Assembly (NCBI RefSeq): GCF_020091405.1
Contig: NZ_CP081903.1
Span: 6,386,501 to 6,450,500 of the forward strand
Source of the DNA: Bacteroides cellulosilyticus
Lineage (GTDB): Bacteria; Bacteroidota; Bacteroidia; Bacteroidales; Bacteroidaceae
DNA length: 64,000 nt
Direction: 5' to 3'
Shown piece by piece: positions 9,217 to 17,110 of the stretch. The notes below the pieces were generated by a model. That model saw only the letters and a program-made list of their open reading frames with translations. It did not search any database and was not told the DNA's origin. The position numbers and the translations under genes were made by a program. Position 1 is the first letter of the stretch. Every line of letters begins with the position of its first letter.

Positions 9217-10668
9217 TTACCGATTACGCTTTAAAGCTATGCGATCTGTAATAGTAGCGGGCAACTCCCTTTCATAGTGGGTAACCATAATCATGGTTTT
9301 ATCCTGCCGGCGGCAAAATGCTTCGATTATCTTCTTTACCCGCCGACGATTGTATGTATCCAGACCATGCAAAGGCTCATCCAATATCAATAATTCCGGA
9401 TCTTTTACAAAAGCACGTGCCAGAAGTGCCAGACGTTGCTCACCGCTGGATAATTGCAAGAAAGGTTTGTCTTTTAAGGCAGCAATACCGAAAATATCCA
9501 TCCACCATTCACAAACAGACATCTGTTCCGCTTTCGGACGCTTGTATAGTCCGATACTGTCGTGCAGGCCGGAGGCAACTATTTCAATCGCCGGTAGATT
9601 CTTCAAATAAGCACGGTGCATTTCAGGGCTGACATAACCAATATGTTTCTTTATTTCCCAAATGCTCTCCCCCGTCCCTCTCTTTCTCCCGAACAGACTG
9701 ATATCGCAAGCGTATGATTGAGGATTATCGGCACACACAAGACTAAGTAAAGTAGACTTTCCCGCTCCATTCTCACCACTCAACGCCCACTTCTGTCCTC
9801 GCATCACTGTCCAGTCCAGTTCTTTCAAAATAGTACGGTCACCATAACGAATACTGACTTTATTCAATCGGACCACTTCATCGGATACATAATTGGTATT
9901 ATCATAAGGAAGGTCAATAACACGCTGCTGTAAATCTTCGGGTACAAGTATATCTGCATTCCGGAATATGGTAAGATATTGATCACGTTGCATCATTTGC
10001 CCTACCGTACGATTAGCTATCGGCAGTACTTTATTAATATATGAGGGAATATCATCCATCATAGAAAGTATCAGGATAAGTTGTACGGCAGAGCGTTTGG
10101 CTAGTCCTGCCAACAAAGTATTCAGCAATTCACGGGTCTGGGCATCCAGTCCAATGAAAGGATTATCCATGATAAGAACACGGGGAGCTGTAAGCAGTGC
10201 TTTCACTAACTGAAATTTACGCAATTCACCACTGGAAAGAAGAATCATCGGCTTATCCAGCATAGGTTCAATACGGAATAATTCAAAAAGTTCTTGTTTC
10301 AGTTTTTCATCCCTGACTTCTCCCAACATATCCCTAACTAACGGAACATCATCATGATCATGAGTATTCCAGCGCTGCTGATAATAATAGTTGGCATCCG
10401 CCGAACCATACGTATCGCGAAAAGCAATATATTTGATATTCTCATAGACTGTTTTTGACGTTGAAGGAGAAAAGTCATAGGTTATTGTTCCTTCCTTCAA
10501 AGGGTATTTTCCGATAAGCATATCTACCAAAAGGCTTTTTCCAGAACCGTTAGGTCCGACAATGGCAATGTGTTCATCTGCCGGAAAAGATGCGGAAGCA
10601 GGTGCAGCTAATCGCACAAGTGGATTACGGGCCACACCACCCGTCAAACATATAGTATATGGTTGCAT
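9217..10668 (-). CDS. ModF-like tandem ABC ATPase
   Basis: The 483-residue cytoplasmic protein contains two complete ABC domains. Domain 1 has Walker A GPNGSGKS near residue 40, signature LSSGELRKFQLVKALL and Walker B VLIMDNPFIGLD. Domain 2 has Walker A GENGAGKS near residue 298, signature LSSGEQRLALLARAF and Walker B LLILDEPLHGLD. There are no membrane segments and no permease gene nearby. The arrangement matches ModF/PhrA-type proteins, which despite the molybdate name have no proven transport role. A -7 element at 10700-10707 precedes it. The TPR-HTH gene follows after 12 bp and may share its transcript. Confidence 0.85.
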   Translation of the reverse strand: MQPYTICLTGGVARNPLVRLAAPASASFPADEHIAIVGPNGSGKSLLVDMLIGKYPLKEGTITYDFSPSTSKTVYENIKYIAFRDTYGSADANYYYQQRWNTHDHDDVPLVRDMLGEVRDEKLKQELFELFRIEPMLDKPMILLSSGELRKFQLVKALLTAPRVLIMDNPFIGLDAQTRELLNTLLAGLAKRSAVQLILILSMMDDIPSYINKVLPIANRTVGQMMQRDQYLTIFRNADILVPEDLQQRVIDLPYDNTNYVSDEVVRLNKVSIRYGDRTILKELDWTVMRGQKWALSGENGAGKSTLLSLVCADNPQSYACDISLFGRKRGTGESIWEIKKHIGYVSPEMHRAYLKNLPAIEIVASGLHDSIGLYKRPKAEQMSVCEWWMDIFGIAALKDKPFLQLSSGEQRLALLARAFVKDPELLILDEPLHGLDTYNRRRVKKIIEAFCRRQDKTMIMVTHYERELPATITDRIALKRNR

Positions 10669-10699
10669 TATTTCAGACGTATTTTGTTTAGTGATGCCA

Positions 10700-10707
10700 C
10701 AAAGATA
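10700..10707 (-). promoter_or_regulatory. -7 promoter element for the ModF-like gene
   Basis: The minus strand reads TATCTTTG, an exact TAnnTTTG match, 31 bp upstream of the start at 10668. Confidence 0.6.
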
Positions 10708-10797
10708 CCAAGTTTTCCTTTTAAATGCTCAAAATGAGAGCAGTTTAATCAATTCTTCCTTTTTTAAGCAACTAATATGAAAAATAATCCATATATT

Positions 10798-10812
10798 GGG
10801 AAACAATTTCCC
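10798..10812. promoter_or_regulatory. 15-bp palindrome upstream of the DUF6132/DoxD pair
   Basis: GGGAAA, three bases, then TTTCCC form a perfect inverted repeat 50 bp upstream of the start at 10862. It could be an operator; no known regulator motif is matched and no clear -7 element is visible beside it. Confidence 0.3.
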
Positions 10813-10861
10813 TAGGAAATCTGTTTCTTTAAAAGACATGTATCAAAAGTATTAAAAAAGG

Positions 10862-11083
10862 ATGGAAAAAACATTCGCTAAAAGATATTGGCCTACAATC
10901 GTAGGTGCAATAGTCGGGGCTATTGGCGGCTATCTATATTGGAGGTATGTCGGCTGTAGCACGGGTACTTGTCCAATTATCTCATCTCCACTAAACAGCA
11001 CATTGTGGGGAACTGTCATGGGTGGCCTATTAGGGAACATTTTGCAGCCAAATATCATAAAAAAGAACAATCAAAATAAATAA
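10862..11083 (+). CDS. DUF6132-like small membrane protein
   Basis: This 73-residue protein has two hydrophobic segments (about residues 12-28 and 48-60) separated by a Cys-containing loop, GCSTGTCPIISSP. That loop is the recognisable part of a small family usually labelled DUF6132 in Bacteroidales. An AAAAAGG ribosome-binding site precedes the ATG. It ends 11 bp before the DoxD-type gene and is clearly co-transcribed with it. The paired cysteines plus the sulfur-linked neighbour suggest a role in thiol or sulfur handling at the membrane; this is inference. Confidence 0.7.
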   Translation: MEKTFAKRYWPTIVGAIVGAIGGYLYWRYVGCSTGTCPIISSPLNSTLWGTVMGGLLGNILQPNIIKKNNQNK

Positions 11084-11094
11084 TACAGGAGTCT

Positions 11095-12135
11095 ATGGAG
11101 AAAGAATCAACACCAGAACGCCCGTTAGGCCAGACCTATAACCTTTCCGGTATGTTTTCGCTGGCTCTCCGCCTGGTAGTCGGATGGACTTATTTTTCTG
11201 CATTCTGGCGAAGATTAGTTCTGGAAAATAAGCTGGTAGAAGATGCCCCGGGATATATCGGTGAAAAATTTAACCACTTTCTACCGAATTCATTGGGCAT
11301 AAAGCCAGTCATAGAATATCTCGTAAGCACTCCGGATATCCTTTGGTGGGCAATGGTTCTTTTCACCATCATAGAAGCTATTGTAGGTTTACTATTTATA
11401 TTAGGATATTTCACAAGACTGGCAAGTGCAGGAGTGATTGGGCTGGCAGGAGGAATATTATTAGGTTCGGGCTGGATTGGCTCAACTTGCCTGGACGAAT
11501 GGCAAATTGGAGTTTTAGGAGTCGCATCCGGATTCACTGTATTCATGACAGGTGGTGGATTTTATTCTCTCGACCGTATACTTATGCCCAAAACTCCCTG
11601 GCTGAAAAAACGTAAATGGTACCCTTGGATAGCATCCGGAAATTTATCTATAAAAGAAAATACTGTAAAAAAGATAGTAGTTACCGGCAGCATAGCCATT
11701 CTGGCACTAACACTTTATACCAATCAGGTTTTCCATGGTGGGGTATGGGGTGAATTACATAATAAATCCGTAAAACCCAAAATCGAAATCTCTGATGCCC
11801 AGTTAAAGGGTAACAAACTCAAATTCACAATATCAAGAGTTGAGGGAATAGATGTTTACGGTTCTTTTCTGATTGGTATCACTTTAAAAGATGATGCAGG
11901 TAATAATGTACTTGAACTGAATGCAGAAGAATTAGCTAATTTCCCGGTGAGCAATATACGTAATAAATATGTTGCAAAAGTAAAACCCGGGGAACATAGT
12001 CTCGTTATTCCATTAGGGGCTAAAGCAGAAATTAATATTGAAAAAAACACTAGCGATATACCAACTGGAATATATAAACTTGAATTAATGGATATAAGCG
12101 GAATTACCTGGAAAACGGATATCGCTAAAGAATAA
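11095..12135 (+). CDS. DoxD/DoxA-type membrane protein (TQO small-subunit family)
   Basis: The 346-residue protein has an N-terminal DoxX/DoxD-like membrane domain (about residues 20-160, with four helices, including SAFWRRLVLENKL and LGSGWIGSTCLDEWQ) and a C-terminal DoxA-like beta-rich domain after a further helix at about 198-213. In Acidianus, DoxD and DoxA form thiosulfate:quinone oxidoreductase; here they are one chain, the usual form in Bacteroidales. The true substrate in an anaerobic gut bacterium is not established. It follows the DUF6132-like gene after 11 bp and ends in front of a strong hairpin that separates it from the convergent pullulanase gene. Confidence 0.8.
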   Translation: MEKESTPERPLGQTYNLSGMFSLALRLVVGWTYFSAFWRRLVLENKLVEDAPGYIGEKFNHFLPNSLGIKPVIEYLVSTPDILWWAMVLFTIIEAIVGLLFILGYFTRLASAGVIGLAGGILLGSGWIGSTCLDEWQIGVLGVASGFTVFMTGGGFYSLDRILMPKTPWLKKRKWYPWIASGNLSIKENTVKKIVVTGSIAILALTLYTNQVFHGGVWGELHNKSVKPKIEISDAQLKGNKLKFTISRVEGIDVYGSFLIGITLKDDAGNNVLELNAEELANFPVSNIRNKYVAKVKPGEHSLVIPLGAKAEINIEKNTSDIPTGIYKLELMDISGITWKTDIAKE

Positions 12136-12195
12136 CACAAACTATAATATAATGCCCAAACTCTCAATTTTTATGTATCCGGGCGAATACAGATG

Positions 12196-12227
12196 CGCCC
12201 CTACAAGTAACACAACTCGTAGGGGCG
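12196..12227. terminator. Bidirectional terminator-like hairpin
   Basis: Nine-base arms CGCCCCTAC and GTAGGGGCG enclose a 14-base loop between the convergent DoxD and pullulanase genes. The plus strand continues into ATATTTTATTATA, so it can end transcription of the DoxD operon. GC-rich arms of this type are a common dispersed hairpin in Bacteroides. Confidence 0.65.
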
Positions 12228-12252
12228 ATATTTTATTATATATACGCTATTC

Positions 12253-14250
12253 TTATTTATAAATAATCAACGCAGACTGTGCAGGAACGATCACTTCTGA
12301 TCCGTAAAGTGTACCCAATCCTTTTTCACTGATGAAACCATCCTTGCAAACAACCGTATACTTACCTTCGGGAACTGTCAGTTTAGCAGGTTCTTTACGT
12401 GAGTTCAACGCCACTATAATATCTTCCCATGCATCACTGTTGGCATGTTCCTTCAAACGGTAGGCTATCAAGTTACCGCCCTCCACCGGAAGGAATTCCA
12501 AATGTTTACGTACCAGATCCGCATCTCCCATGCGGAAAGCAGGGTGATTCTTGCGTAACTGTATCAAACCTTTATAATAAGCGAAAACATCTGCATGTTC
12601 TGCTTTACGTTTCCAGTCAATAGCATTAATAGAGTCAGGACTTTGGTAACTGTTATGCACGCCCTTCTTATCACGCATCACCTCTTCACCGGCATAAATA
12701 AACGGTATGCCTTGTGAAGTAAATACAGCCGTTTGAGCCAATTTATCCAATTTTATCAACTCCTGTGGCGTAATACCCGGAACACTTGCATTCAGTCTGT
12801 CAACCAAGCACATATCATCATGACAAGAAACATAACTGACCATCTGTGTCGGCTGTTCAGCCCAGGAAGCCTTACTATAATTCACCAAATCATTGTCCAC
12901 TTGCGGATGCTTGATAGCACCAACAATACCAAACTTGATACTCTCCTCTCCTCCCGGAACTCCGGCAAGAAAAGCACCTTGATGATTATCATTGAACGGA
13001 CCACGCAATCCATCACGCATTTCATCAGAGAATGCAGCAATACCCGGCATCCGGTAAGTATTTGCTTTCATAGCCAACGAGTCTTCCGGCATCTGGGGAG
13101 CTTTAGCCGCCCAACCTTCACCATAAATAATGATACTCGGGTCAACCGCTGTGGCTGCCTTACGAATTTCATTCATCGTTGCTATATCATGAATTCCCAT
13201 CAGGTCAAAGCGGAAACCGTCAAGGTGATACTCATTAAGCCAATGCAACACGGATTCTATCATATATTTCCGCATCATAGGGCGGTTACTTGCCGTTTCA
13301 TTGCCGCAAGCGGAAGCGTCAGCAAAGCTGCCGTCCGGCATCTGGCGATAAAAATATCCCGGCACCGTACGTTCAAAGTTGCTTTCAGCCGTATTGAATG
13401 TATGGTTATACACCACGTCCAGCACTACGCGAATTCCTGCTTTATGCAACGCCTGCACCATCTGTTTGAACTCTTTAATACGAACAGCAGGATCAAAAGG
13501 ATCGGTAGAATATGACCCATCAGGCACATTGTAATTCTGCGGATCATATCCCCAATTGTATTTGTTTTCATCCAATCTGGCCTCGTCTACGGAAGCATAG
13601 TCATAAGATGGCAGAAGATGTACGTGCGTCACCCCCAGTTCTTTTAAGTGATCAATACCGGTTGCCAATTGTTCAGGACTCAATGTACCTTCTTCTGTCA
13701 ATGCCAGGAATTTACCTTTGTGCTGAATACCGGAAGAAGGATCAATAGAGAAATCGCGATGATGCATTTCATAAATAACCGCATCTGCCGGAGAAGCCAA
13801 CGCAGGGCGTTTATCGGCTGCCCAACCTTCGGGATCAGTCGCATTCATATCTATAATTGCGGCACGCTTTCCGTTCACTCCTACGGATTTAGCATTGATG
13901 CCCGGAGTATCCCCCAGCCATTTATCTTTAATCTTTACGTTGAAAGTATAGAATTTCCCTATCAGGTCTTTCTCCACCTTTGCTGTCCAGGTTCCTTCCT
14001 TATCAGCCACCATCGAAACGGTTTCATAAGCATGACCACCGTCACCGGTATCAAACAACATCAGACGTACTTCATCGGCAGTGGGTGCCCACAATGTAAA
14101 ATTTGTAACTTCAGGAGTATACTCCATCTCCGTCAAGTCGTCCGAGCGGACAGGATACAGCTCATAAGATGCGTACTCTTTTTTTGCCGGAGAACAACTG
14201 ACAATCGTAGCAGCAGCCACTCCAATCAAGGCAAGTTCATTCAGTTTCAT
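12253..14250 (-). CDS. pulA: Type I pullulanase lipoprotein
   Basis: The 665-residue enzyme has a lipoprotein signal (IVSCS, Cys19), an N-terminal CBM48-like domain (about 45-135) and a GH13 catalytic barrel. The pullulanase signature YNWGYDP is at 231-237. The catalytic residues are Asp349 in FRFDLMG (nucleophile) and Glu378 in IYGEGW (acid/base), with the transition-state Asp in SCHDDM. It cleaves alpha-1,6 branches in pullulan, amylopectin or glycogen. The lipoprotein signal places it on the envelope, although many Bacteroides homologues are also described as periplasmic. It is the third gene of the DUF4286-ruvC-pulA transcript, 66 bp after ruvC, with a 7-bp-period array in that gap. No starch-locus palindrome is found upstream, so it is probably not part of the same regulon. 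Confidence 0.93.
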   Translation of the reverse strand: MKLNELALIGVAAATIVSCSPAKKEYASYELYPVRSDDLTEMEYTPEVTNFTLWAPTADEVRLMLFDTGDGGHAYETVSMVADKEGTWTAKVEKDLIGKFYTFNVKIKDKWLGDTPGINAKSVGVNGKRAAIIDMNATDPEGWAADKRPALASPADAVIYEMHHRDFSIDPSSGIQHKGKFLALTEEGTLSPEQLATGIDHLKELGVTHVHLLPSYDYASVDEARLDENKYNWGYDPQNYNVPDGSYSTDPFDPAVRIKEFKQMVQALHKAGIRVVLDVVYNHTFNTAESNFERTVPGYFYRQMPDGSFADASACGNETASNRPMMRKYMIESVLHWLNEYHLDGFRFDLMGIHDIATMNEIRKAATAVDPSIIIYGEGWAAKAPQMPEDSLAMKANTYRMPGIAAFSDEMRDGLRGPFNDNHQGAFLAGVPGGEESIKFGIVGAIKHPQVDNDLVNYSKASWAEQPTQMVSYVSCHDDMCLVDRLNASVPGITPQELIKLDKLAQTAVFTSQGIPFIYAGEEVMRDKKGVHNSYQSPDSINAIDWKRKAEHADVFAYYKGLIQLRKNHPAFRMGDADLVRKHLEFLPVEGGNLIAYRLKEHANSDAWEDIIVALNSRKEPAKLTVPEGKYTVVCKDGFISEKGLGTLYGSEVIVPAQSALIIYK

Positions 14251-14279
14251 GGTCGTTATTTTAAGTATTAAATGTCATG

Positions 14280-14314
14280 TATTAAGTATTAAGTATCAAG
14301 TATTAGGTATGAGA
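14280..14314. repeat. 7-bp tandem array between ruvC and pulA
   Basis: Five units of period 7 (TATTAAG, TATTAAG, TATCAAG, TATTAGG, TATGAGA) lie between the ruvC stop and the pulA start. The same TATTAAG unit is found upstream of maf at 26288-26315. Confidence 0.8.
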
Positions 14315-14316
14315 TA

Positions 14317-14886
14317 TTATCGCTTTACTTTATCGGGATTCTTGGCAATGAAATCTTTCCAGCCGTGATATCCTTTCTCTACTGTAGGACGTCCCATTTG
14401 CAGAAAGTGGCAATAAGCGGCAGCAAGACCGTCCGTAGCATCCATAAATGTAGGCATATCTTCCTTTGCAAAATGCAACATGCGTTGCAACATATCCGCT
14501 ACCTGCTCCTTGGAAGCCTGACCGTTTCCGGTGATAGCCATTTTAATTTTTAAAGGAGCATATTCCGTGATCGGTATATCCCGGCTGAGAGCGGCCGCCA
14601 TGGCAACACCTTGTGCACGCCCCAACTTCAGCATAGACTGTACATTCTTCCCGAAAAAGGGTGCTTCAATGGCAAGTTCATCAGGCAGATAGCTCTCGAT
14701 AATACTCAACACCCGTTCGTGTATATGACGTAATTTCAGGTAATGATCACCCATTTTGCGCAGATCAATAATGCCCATAGCTATCATCTCAGGTTTTGTT
14801 CCCTGCACACGCAAAACTCCGTAACCCATAATGGTCGTACCGGGGTCAATGCCCAGAATTATCTTTTCCTTGACAGGCTGTATCAC
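14317..14886 (-). CDS. ruvC: Holliday junction endonuclease RuvC
   Basis: The 189-residue protein has the RuvC core: ILGIDPGTT with the first catalytic Asp14, [11 protein letters not shown] with the catalytic Glu, and the C-terminal [11 protein letters not shown] block with the remaining acidic residues. It resolves Holliday junctions with RuvAB in the cytoplasm. The start is GTG (14886), overlapping the stop of the upstream DUF4286 gene as GTGA; the sequence GGAGG lies 7 bases before it and decides this start. The length is normal. The link to a pullulanase gene downstream is positional only. Confidence 0.96.
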   Translation of the reverse strand: MIQPVKEKIILGIDPGTTIMGYGVLRVQGTKPEMIAMGIIDLRKMGDHYLKLRHIHERVLSIIESYLPDELAIEAPFFGKNVQSMLKLGRAQGVAMAAALSRDIPITEYAPLKIKMAITGNGQASKEQVADMLQRMLHFAKEDMPTFMDATDGLAAAYCHFLQMGRPTVEKGYHGWKDFIAKNPDKVKR

Positions 14887-15188
14887 TCTATCACCTCCAT
14901 CAGTGTAGGAAACCCTACTACTTTATCCTGGAATATCTTAACCAGCTCTTCGTTCAACTTCGTTCCCTGTTCCAGATGCCAGCGATGCAATATACCGGAA
15001 TTTTCCACTTCAAACTGAAGGGAATAACAAGTGCTGCCCTCTTCACGGTGGCTGAGTACACGAACCATGCGCGGTGTATGCAATGCCCCTGCCTTTTCTA
15101 CTTCGGGTAAATAGAATTCTTTGATCCAGATCAGGAAGTTATCTTCCTGTCCTTCTTCTACTTGATAGGTTGTATTATAAATCAGCAT
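14883..15188 (-). CDS. DUF4286 family protein
   Basis: The 101-residue cytoplasmic protein, starting at 15188 with [11 protein letters not shown], is a compact alpha/beta protein of the DUF4286 type with ferredoxin-like composition. An upstream in-frame ATG (15278) is rejected because the -7 element at 15212-15219 would lie inside that longer frame. The gene overlaps ruvC by 4 bp (GTGA), so the two are translationally coupled. The function is unknown. Confidence 0.82.
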   Translation of the reverse strand: MLIYNTTYQVEEGQEDNFLIWIKEFYLPEVEKAGALHTPRMVRVLSHREEGSTCYSLQFEVENSGILHRWHLEQGTKLNEELVKIFQDKVVGFPTLMEVIE

Positions 15189-15211
15189 ATTTTTTCTTTC
15201 ACTTTGTTTCG

Positions 15212-15219
15212 CAAACATA
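15212..15219 (-). promoter_or_regulatory. -7 promoter element for DUF4286-ruvC-pulA
   Basis: The minus strand reads TATGTTTG, a TAnnTTTG match, 23 bp upstream of the DUF4286 start. It is divergent from the tRNA promoter 24 bp away. Confidence 0.6.
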
Positions 15220-15242
15220 GCAATTATTTCAGAATAATGCAT

Positions 15243-15250
15243 TATATTTG
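15243..15250 (+). promoter_or_regulatory. -7 promoter element for tRNA-Ala
   Basis: TATATTTG is an exact match to TAnnTTTG, 50 bp before the 5' end of the mature tRNA. Confidence 0.55.
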
Positions 15251-15300
15251 CGCCACCAAAAAGAGAGAAACCTCGCAAACGTTAGCGAAGGGTCAAAAAA

Positions 15301-15377
15301 GGGGGGTTAGCTCATCTGGCTAGAGCGCGACACTGGCAGTGTCGAGGTGATCGGTTCGAGTCCGATACTCTCCACCA
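15301..15377 (+). tRNA. tRNA-Ala (anticodon GGC)
   Basis: The 77-base sequence folds as a cloverleaf. The acceptor stem GGGGGGT/ACTCTCC has the G3-U70 wobble pair that identifies alanine tRNAs. The D stem is GCTC/GAGC, the anticodon stem CGACA/TGTCG with loop CTGGCAG (anticodon GGC), and the T arm contains GGTTCGAGTCC. The 3' CCA is encoded. A terminator hairpin follows 10 bases later. Confidence 0.96.
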
Positions 15378-15386
15378 TAGAAAACG

Positions 15387-15423
15387 AGGAATATATCAGA
15401 AAGATGATATATTCCTTTTTTTA
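15387..15423 (+). terminator. Rho-independent terminator after tRNA-Ala
   Basis: The arms GGAATATATCA and TGATATATTCC (11 perfect pairs) enclose a short loop and are followed by eight T residues. Confidence 0.85.
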
Positions 15424-15477
15424 TTCCATTTTCCTCATCTATCTTTTATAAATCCGGAAAAGTAGTAAGTGAATAAA

Positions 15478-15523
15478 GTGAAATGGTTCATTCAAGCATC
15501 CACACTCGAACAAACCATTTCAC
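15478..15523 (-). terminator. Terminator of the tonB gene
   Basis: The arms GTGAAATGGTT and AACCATTTCAC (11 perfect pairs) lie just downstream of the tonB stop at 15561. Read on the minus strand they are followed by a T-rich tract. Confidence 0.6.
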
Positions 15524-15560
15524 CTTTAATCAAACAATGCAATGATTGCTAAAACTTATC

Positions 15561-16247
15561 CTATTGTAACTTAAACGTCACAGGCACTGTAAACTTGCAG
15601 CGTACGGGTACGCCACGTTGTTTTCCGGGCTTCCATTTCGGCATGGTAGAAATAACGCGAACCGCTTCTTTGTCCAGATAAGGATCAACACCTCTTATCA
15701 CGTTCACATCCACGATACTACCATCCTTGTTTACAACAAACTGCACAGTTACACGCCCCTGGGTTCCATTCTCTTGTGGAATGGTGGGGTACTTGATATT
15801 CTTACTCAAATACTGTAAAAGACCGACTGTACCACCATTGAGGAATTGCGGATTTTCTTCCACAACTTCAAAAATCTCATCTTCTACCGGCACATCTTCG
15901 TCCACCGTGACAGGTATATGTTTCACTACCACATCCTCACCGGTTTCTTCCGAGGAAGCGAAATTGGTTTCTTCTACATTAGCGTCATCATCTATTATTG
16001 TTAAAACATCATTAATAGGAGTAACTTGAGGTGGAGGTGGGGGAGCAACCTCAGGCTGCCTTGTAAGAGGGATCTCCATGTCCTGTTCAAATACATTTTC
16101 GACGATACGACCACTCGTGTCAATCTTAATATCACGCGTCCATTCAAACGCTACGAACATGAAGGCAAGTACGACTACATAACCTACAAGTAACCACGTG
16201 GGTCTCTTGCTTTCCAAGTTTGCTTTGGGTGTTTTCTTGGTTTCCAT
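15561..16247 (-). CDS. tonB: Energy transducer TonB
   Basis: The 228-residue protein has the TonB architecture: a short cytoplasmic start, one membrane anchor at about residues 18-36 (WLLVGYVVVLAFMFVAFEW), a Pro/Glu/Val-rich periplasmic linker (EVAPPPPPQVTP) and a C-terminal TonB domain (from about 140) with YPTIPQENGTQGRVTVQF and the closing KWKPGKQRGVPVRCKFTVPVTF block. It couples the ExbBD proton-driven motor to outer-membrane receptors such as the SusC proteins of this window. No exbBD genes are adjacent. Bacteroides carries many tonB genes; which receptors this one serves is unknown. Confidence 0.92.
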   Translation of the reverse strand: METKKTPKANLESKRPTWLLVGYVVVLAFMFVAFEWTRDIKIDTSGRIVENVFEQDMEIPLTRQPEVAPPPPPQVTPINDVLTIIDDDANVEETNFASSEETGEDVVVKHIPVTVDEDVPVEDEIFEVVEENPQFLNGGTVGLLQYLSKNIKYPTIPQENGTQGRVTVQFVVNKDGSIVDVNVIRGVDPYLDKEAVRVISTMPKWKPGKQRGVPVRCKFTVPVTFKLQ

Positions 16248-16483
16248 AGTTTACAAATTAGTTACTATACAATGTCTTCCGTTAAGAATCCGACACTATA
16301 CAGATATTGTTAGTAATGCGAAAACACTTGTGGCCACTATTTTCTGTAATAAAGATAGTTGAATAGCTATTAAGTTGTTATCAGAGAGGCCTATTAATAT
16401 GCTTTTTTAATATCTGTTCGAAAAAATTGCTTAGCAAAAAGATTATTTACGCCAGAATACTTAAGAATACTAAAAAAAGCTAC

Positions 16484-16491
16484 TACCTTTG
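16484..16491 (+). promoter_or_regulatory. -7 promoter element for the 76-residue gene
   Basis: TACCTTTG matches TAnnTTTG, 22 bp upstream of the start at 16514. Confidence 0.6.
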
Positions 16492-16513
16492 CCTAATAAA
16501 TCAATCATAAAAA

Positions 16514-16744
16514 ATGAAACAAACTAAATCAGGGAAAAGCGACATCATACTGCATACGCTTAACCCTTATGACCCAGAAATGCAGCGTTACATTTCCCTC
16601 TCTAAAAAAATCGAGCAATTGATGAATAATGCGGAAGATGAAAATGACTCATGTATTCCCATTGAGCTTGTAGCAGAATTCTGTGTATTGCAAGAAGAAC
16701 TTTATCAGAAAGCACTAAAAAAGAACAAAGAAGAAGCTAATTAA
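16514..16744 (+). CDS. Small acidic helical protein of unknown function
   Basis: I do not recognise this 76-residue protein. It has no signal peptide or membrane segment, is rich in Glu and Lys, and is likely a helical hairpin (MQRYISLSKKIEQLM and FCVLQEELYQKALKK). It has its own -7 element at 16484-16491 and is followed by the 11-bp-period array at 16827-16980. Its independent promoter and good codon pattern support a real gene. Confidence 0.6.
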   Translation: MKQTKSGKSDIILHTLNPYDPEMQRYISLSKKIEQLMNNAEDENDSCIPIELVAEFCVLQEELYQKALKKNKEEAN

Positions 16745-16826
16745 CCTCCCACAAAGATAATAAGAAGAACGGTGCATAGCTGACAAGGATAATGATTATC
16801 CGCAATCTATACGATTCGTACCCGGC

Positions 16827-16980
16827 CCGTATCTGGTCCGTGGTTGCTCCGTAGTTGCTCCGTGTCTAAGAAATCAGGTAAAACATAGAGCTGATACGGA
16901 GCATCTACGGACTTGATACGGACTTAATACGGACCTGATACGGACCTGATACGGAGATTGCATGGAGATGCTACGAAGAT
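16827..16980. repeat. 11-bp-period inverted repeat element (copy 1)
   Basis: In the left part the tetramer CCGT recurs at 16827, 16838, 16849 and 16860, exactly 11 bp apart. After an interval of about 30 bp, ACGG (or a one-base variant) recurs at 16896, 16907, 16918, 16929, 16940, 16951, 16962 and 16973, again every 11 bp, in the opposite orientation. The left part matches the left arm of the element at 52930-53063, including TACCCGG, CCGTATCTG and CTCCGTGTCTA. The intergenic stretch 16745-17110 holds only this array and the pheS promoter. Confidence 0.85.
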
Positions 16981-17062
16981 TTACACCTAACCAGCCACAG
17001 ACTTTTTCCCCGCGACCGATTAATTTTATAAAAAGATTGGGAGCGAAATCATGATAAAGTTG

Positions 17063-17070
17063 TATCTTTG
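17063..17070 (+). promoter_or_regulatory. -7 promoter element for pheS
   Basis: TATCTTTG matches TAnnTTTG 40 bp before the pheS start; a TTGG at 17037 has the spacing expected of the -33 element. Confidence 0.65.
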
Positions 17071-17110
17071 CACCGTTTTATGTATTTCGGAAATAAATAA
17101 TAACGACGAT

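Noticed and set aside
12733..13515. A 260-codon open frame opposite pullulanase
   Set aside because: It is wholly antisense to a strongly conserved enzyme and has no signal, motif or promoter of its own.
15273..15290. GCAAACGTTAGC upstream of tRNA-Ala as a third copy of the starch operator
   Set aside because: The outer bases of the palindrome do not match (TGCAA/TTGCA is absent) and the position is within the tRNA promoter region.
16248..16513. A regulatory RNA between tonB and the small gene
   Set aside because: Apart from the -7 element at 16484 I found no stable hairpin or known riboswitch motif in this stretch.
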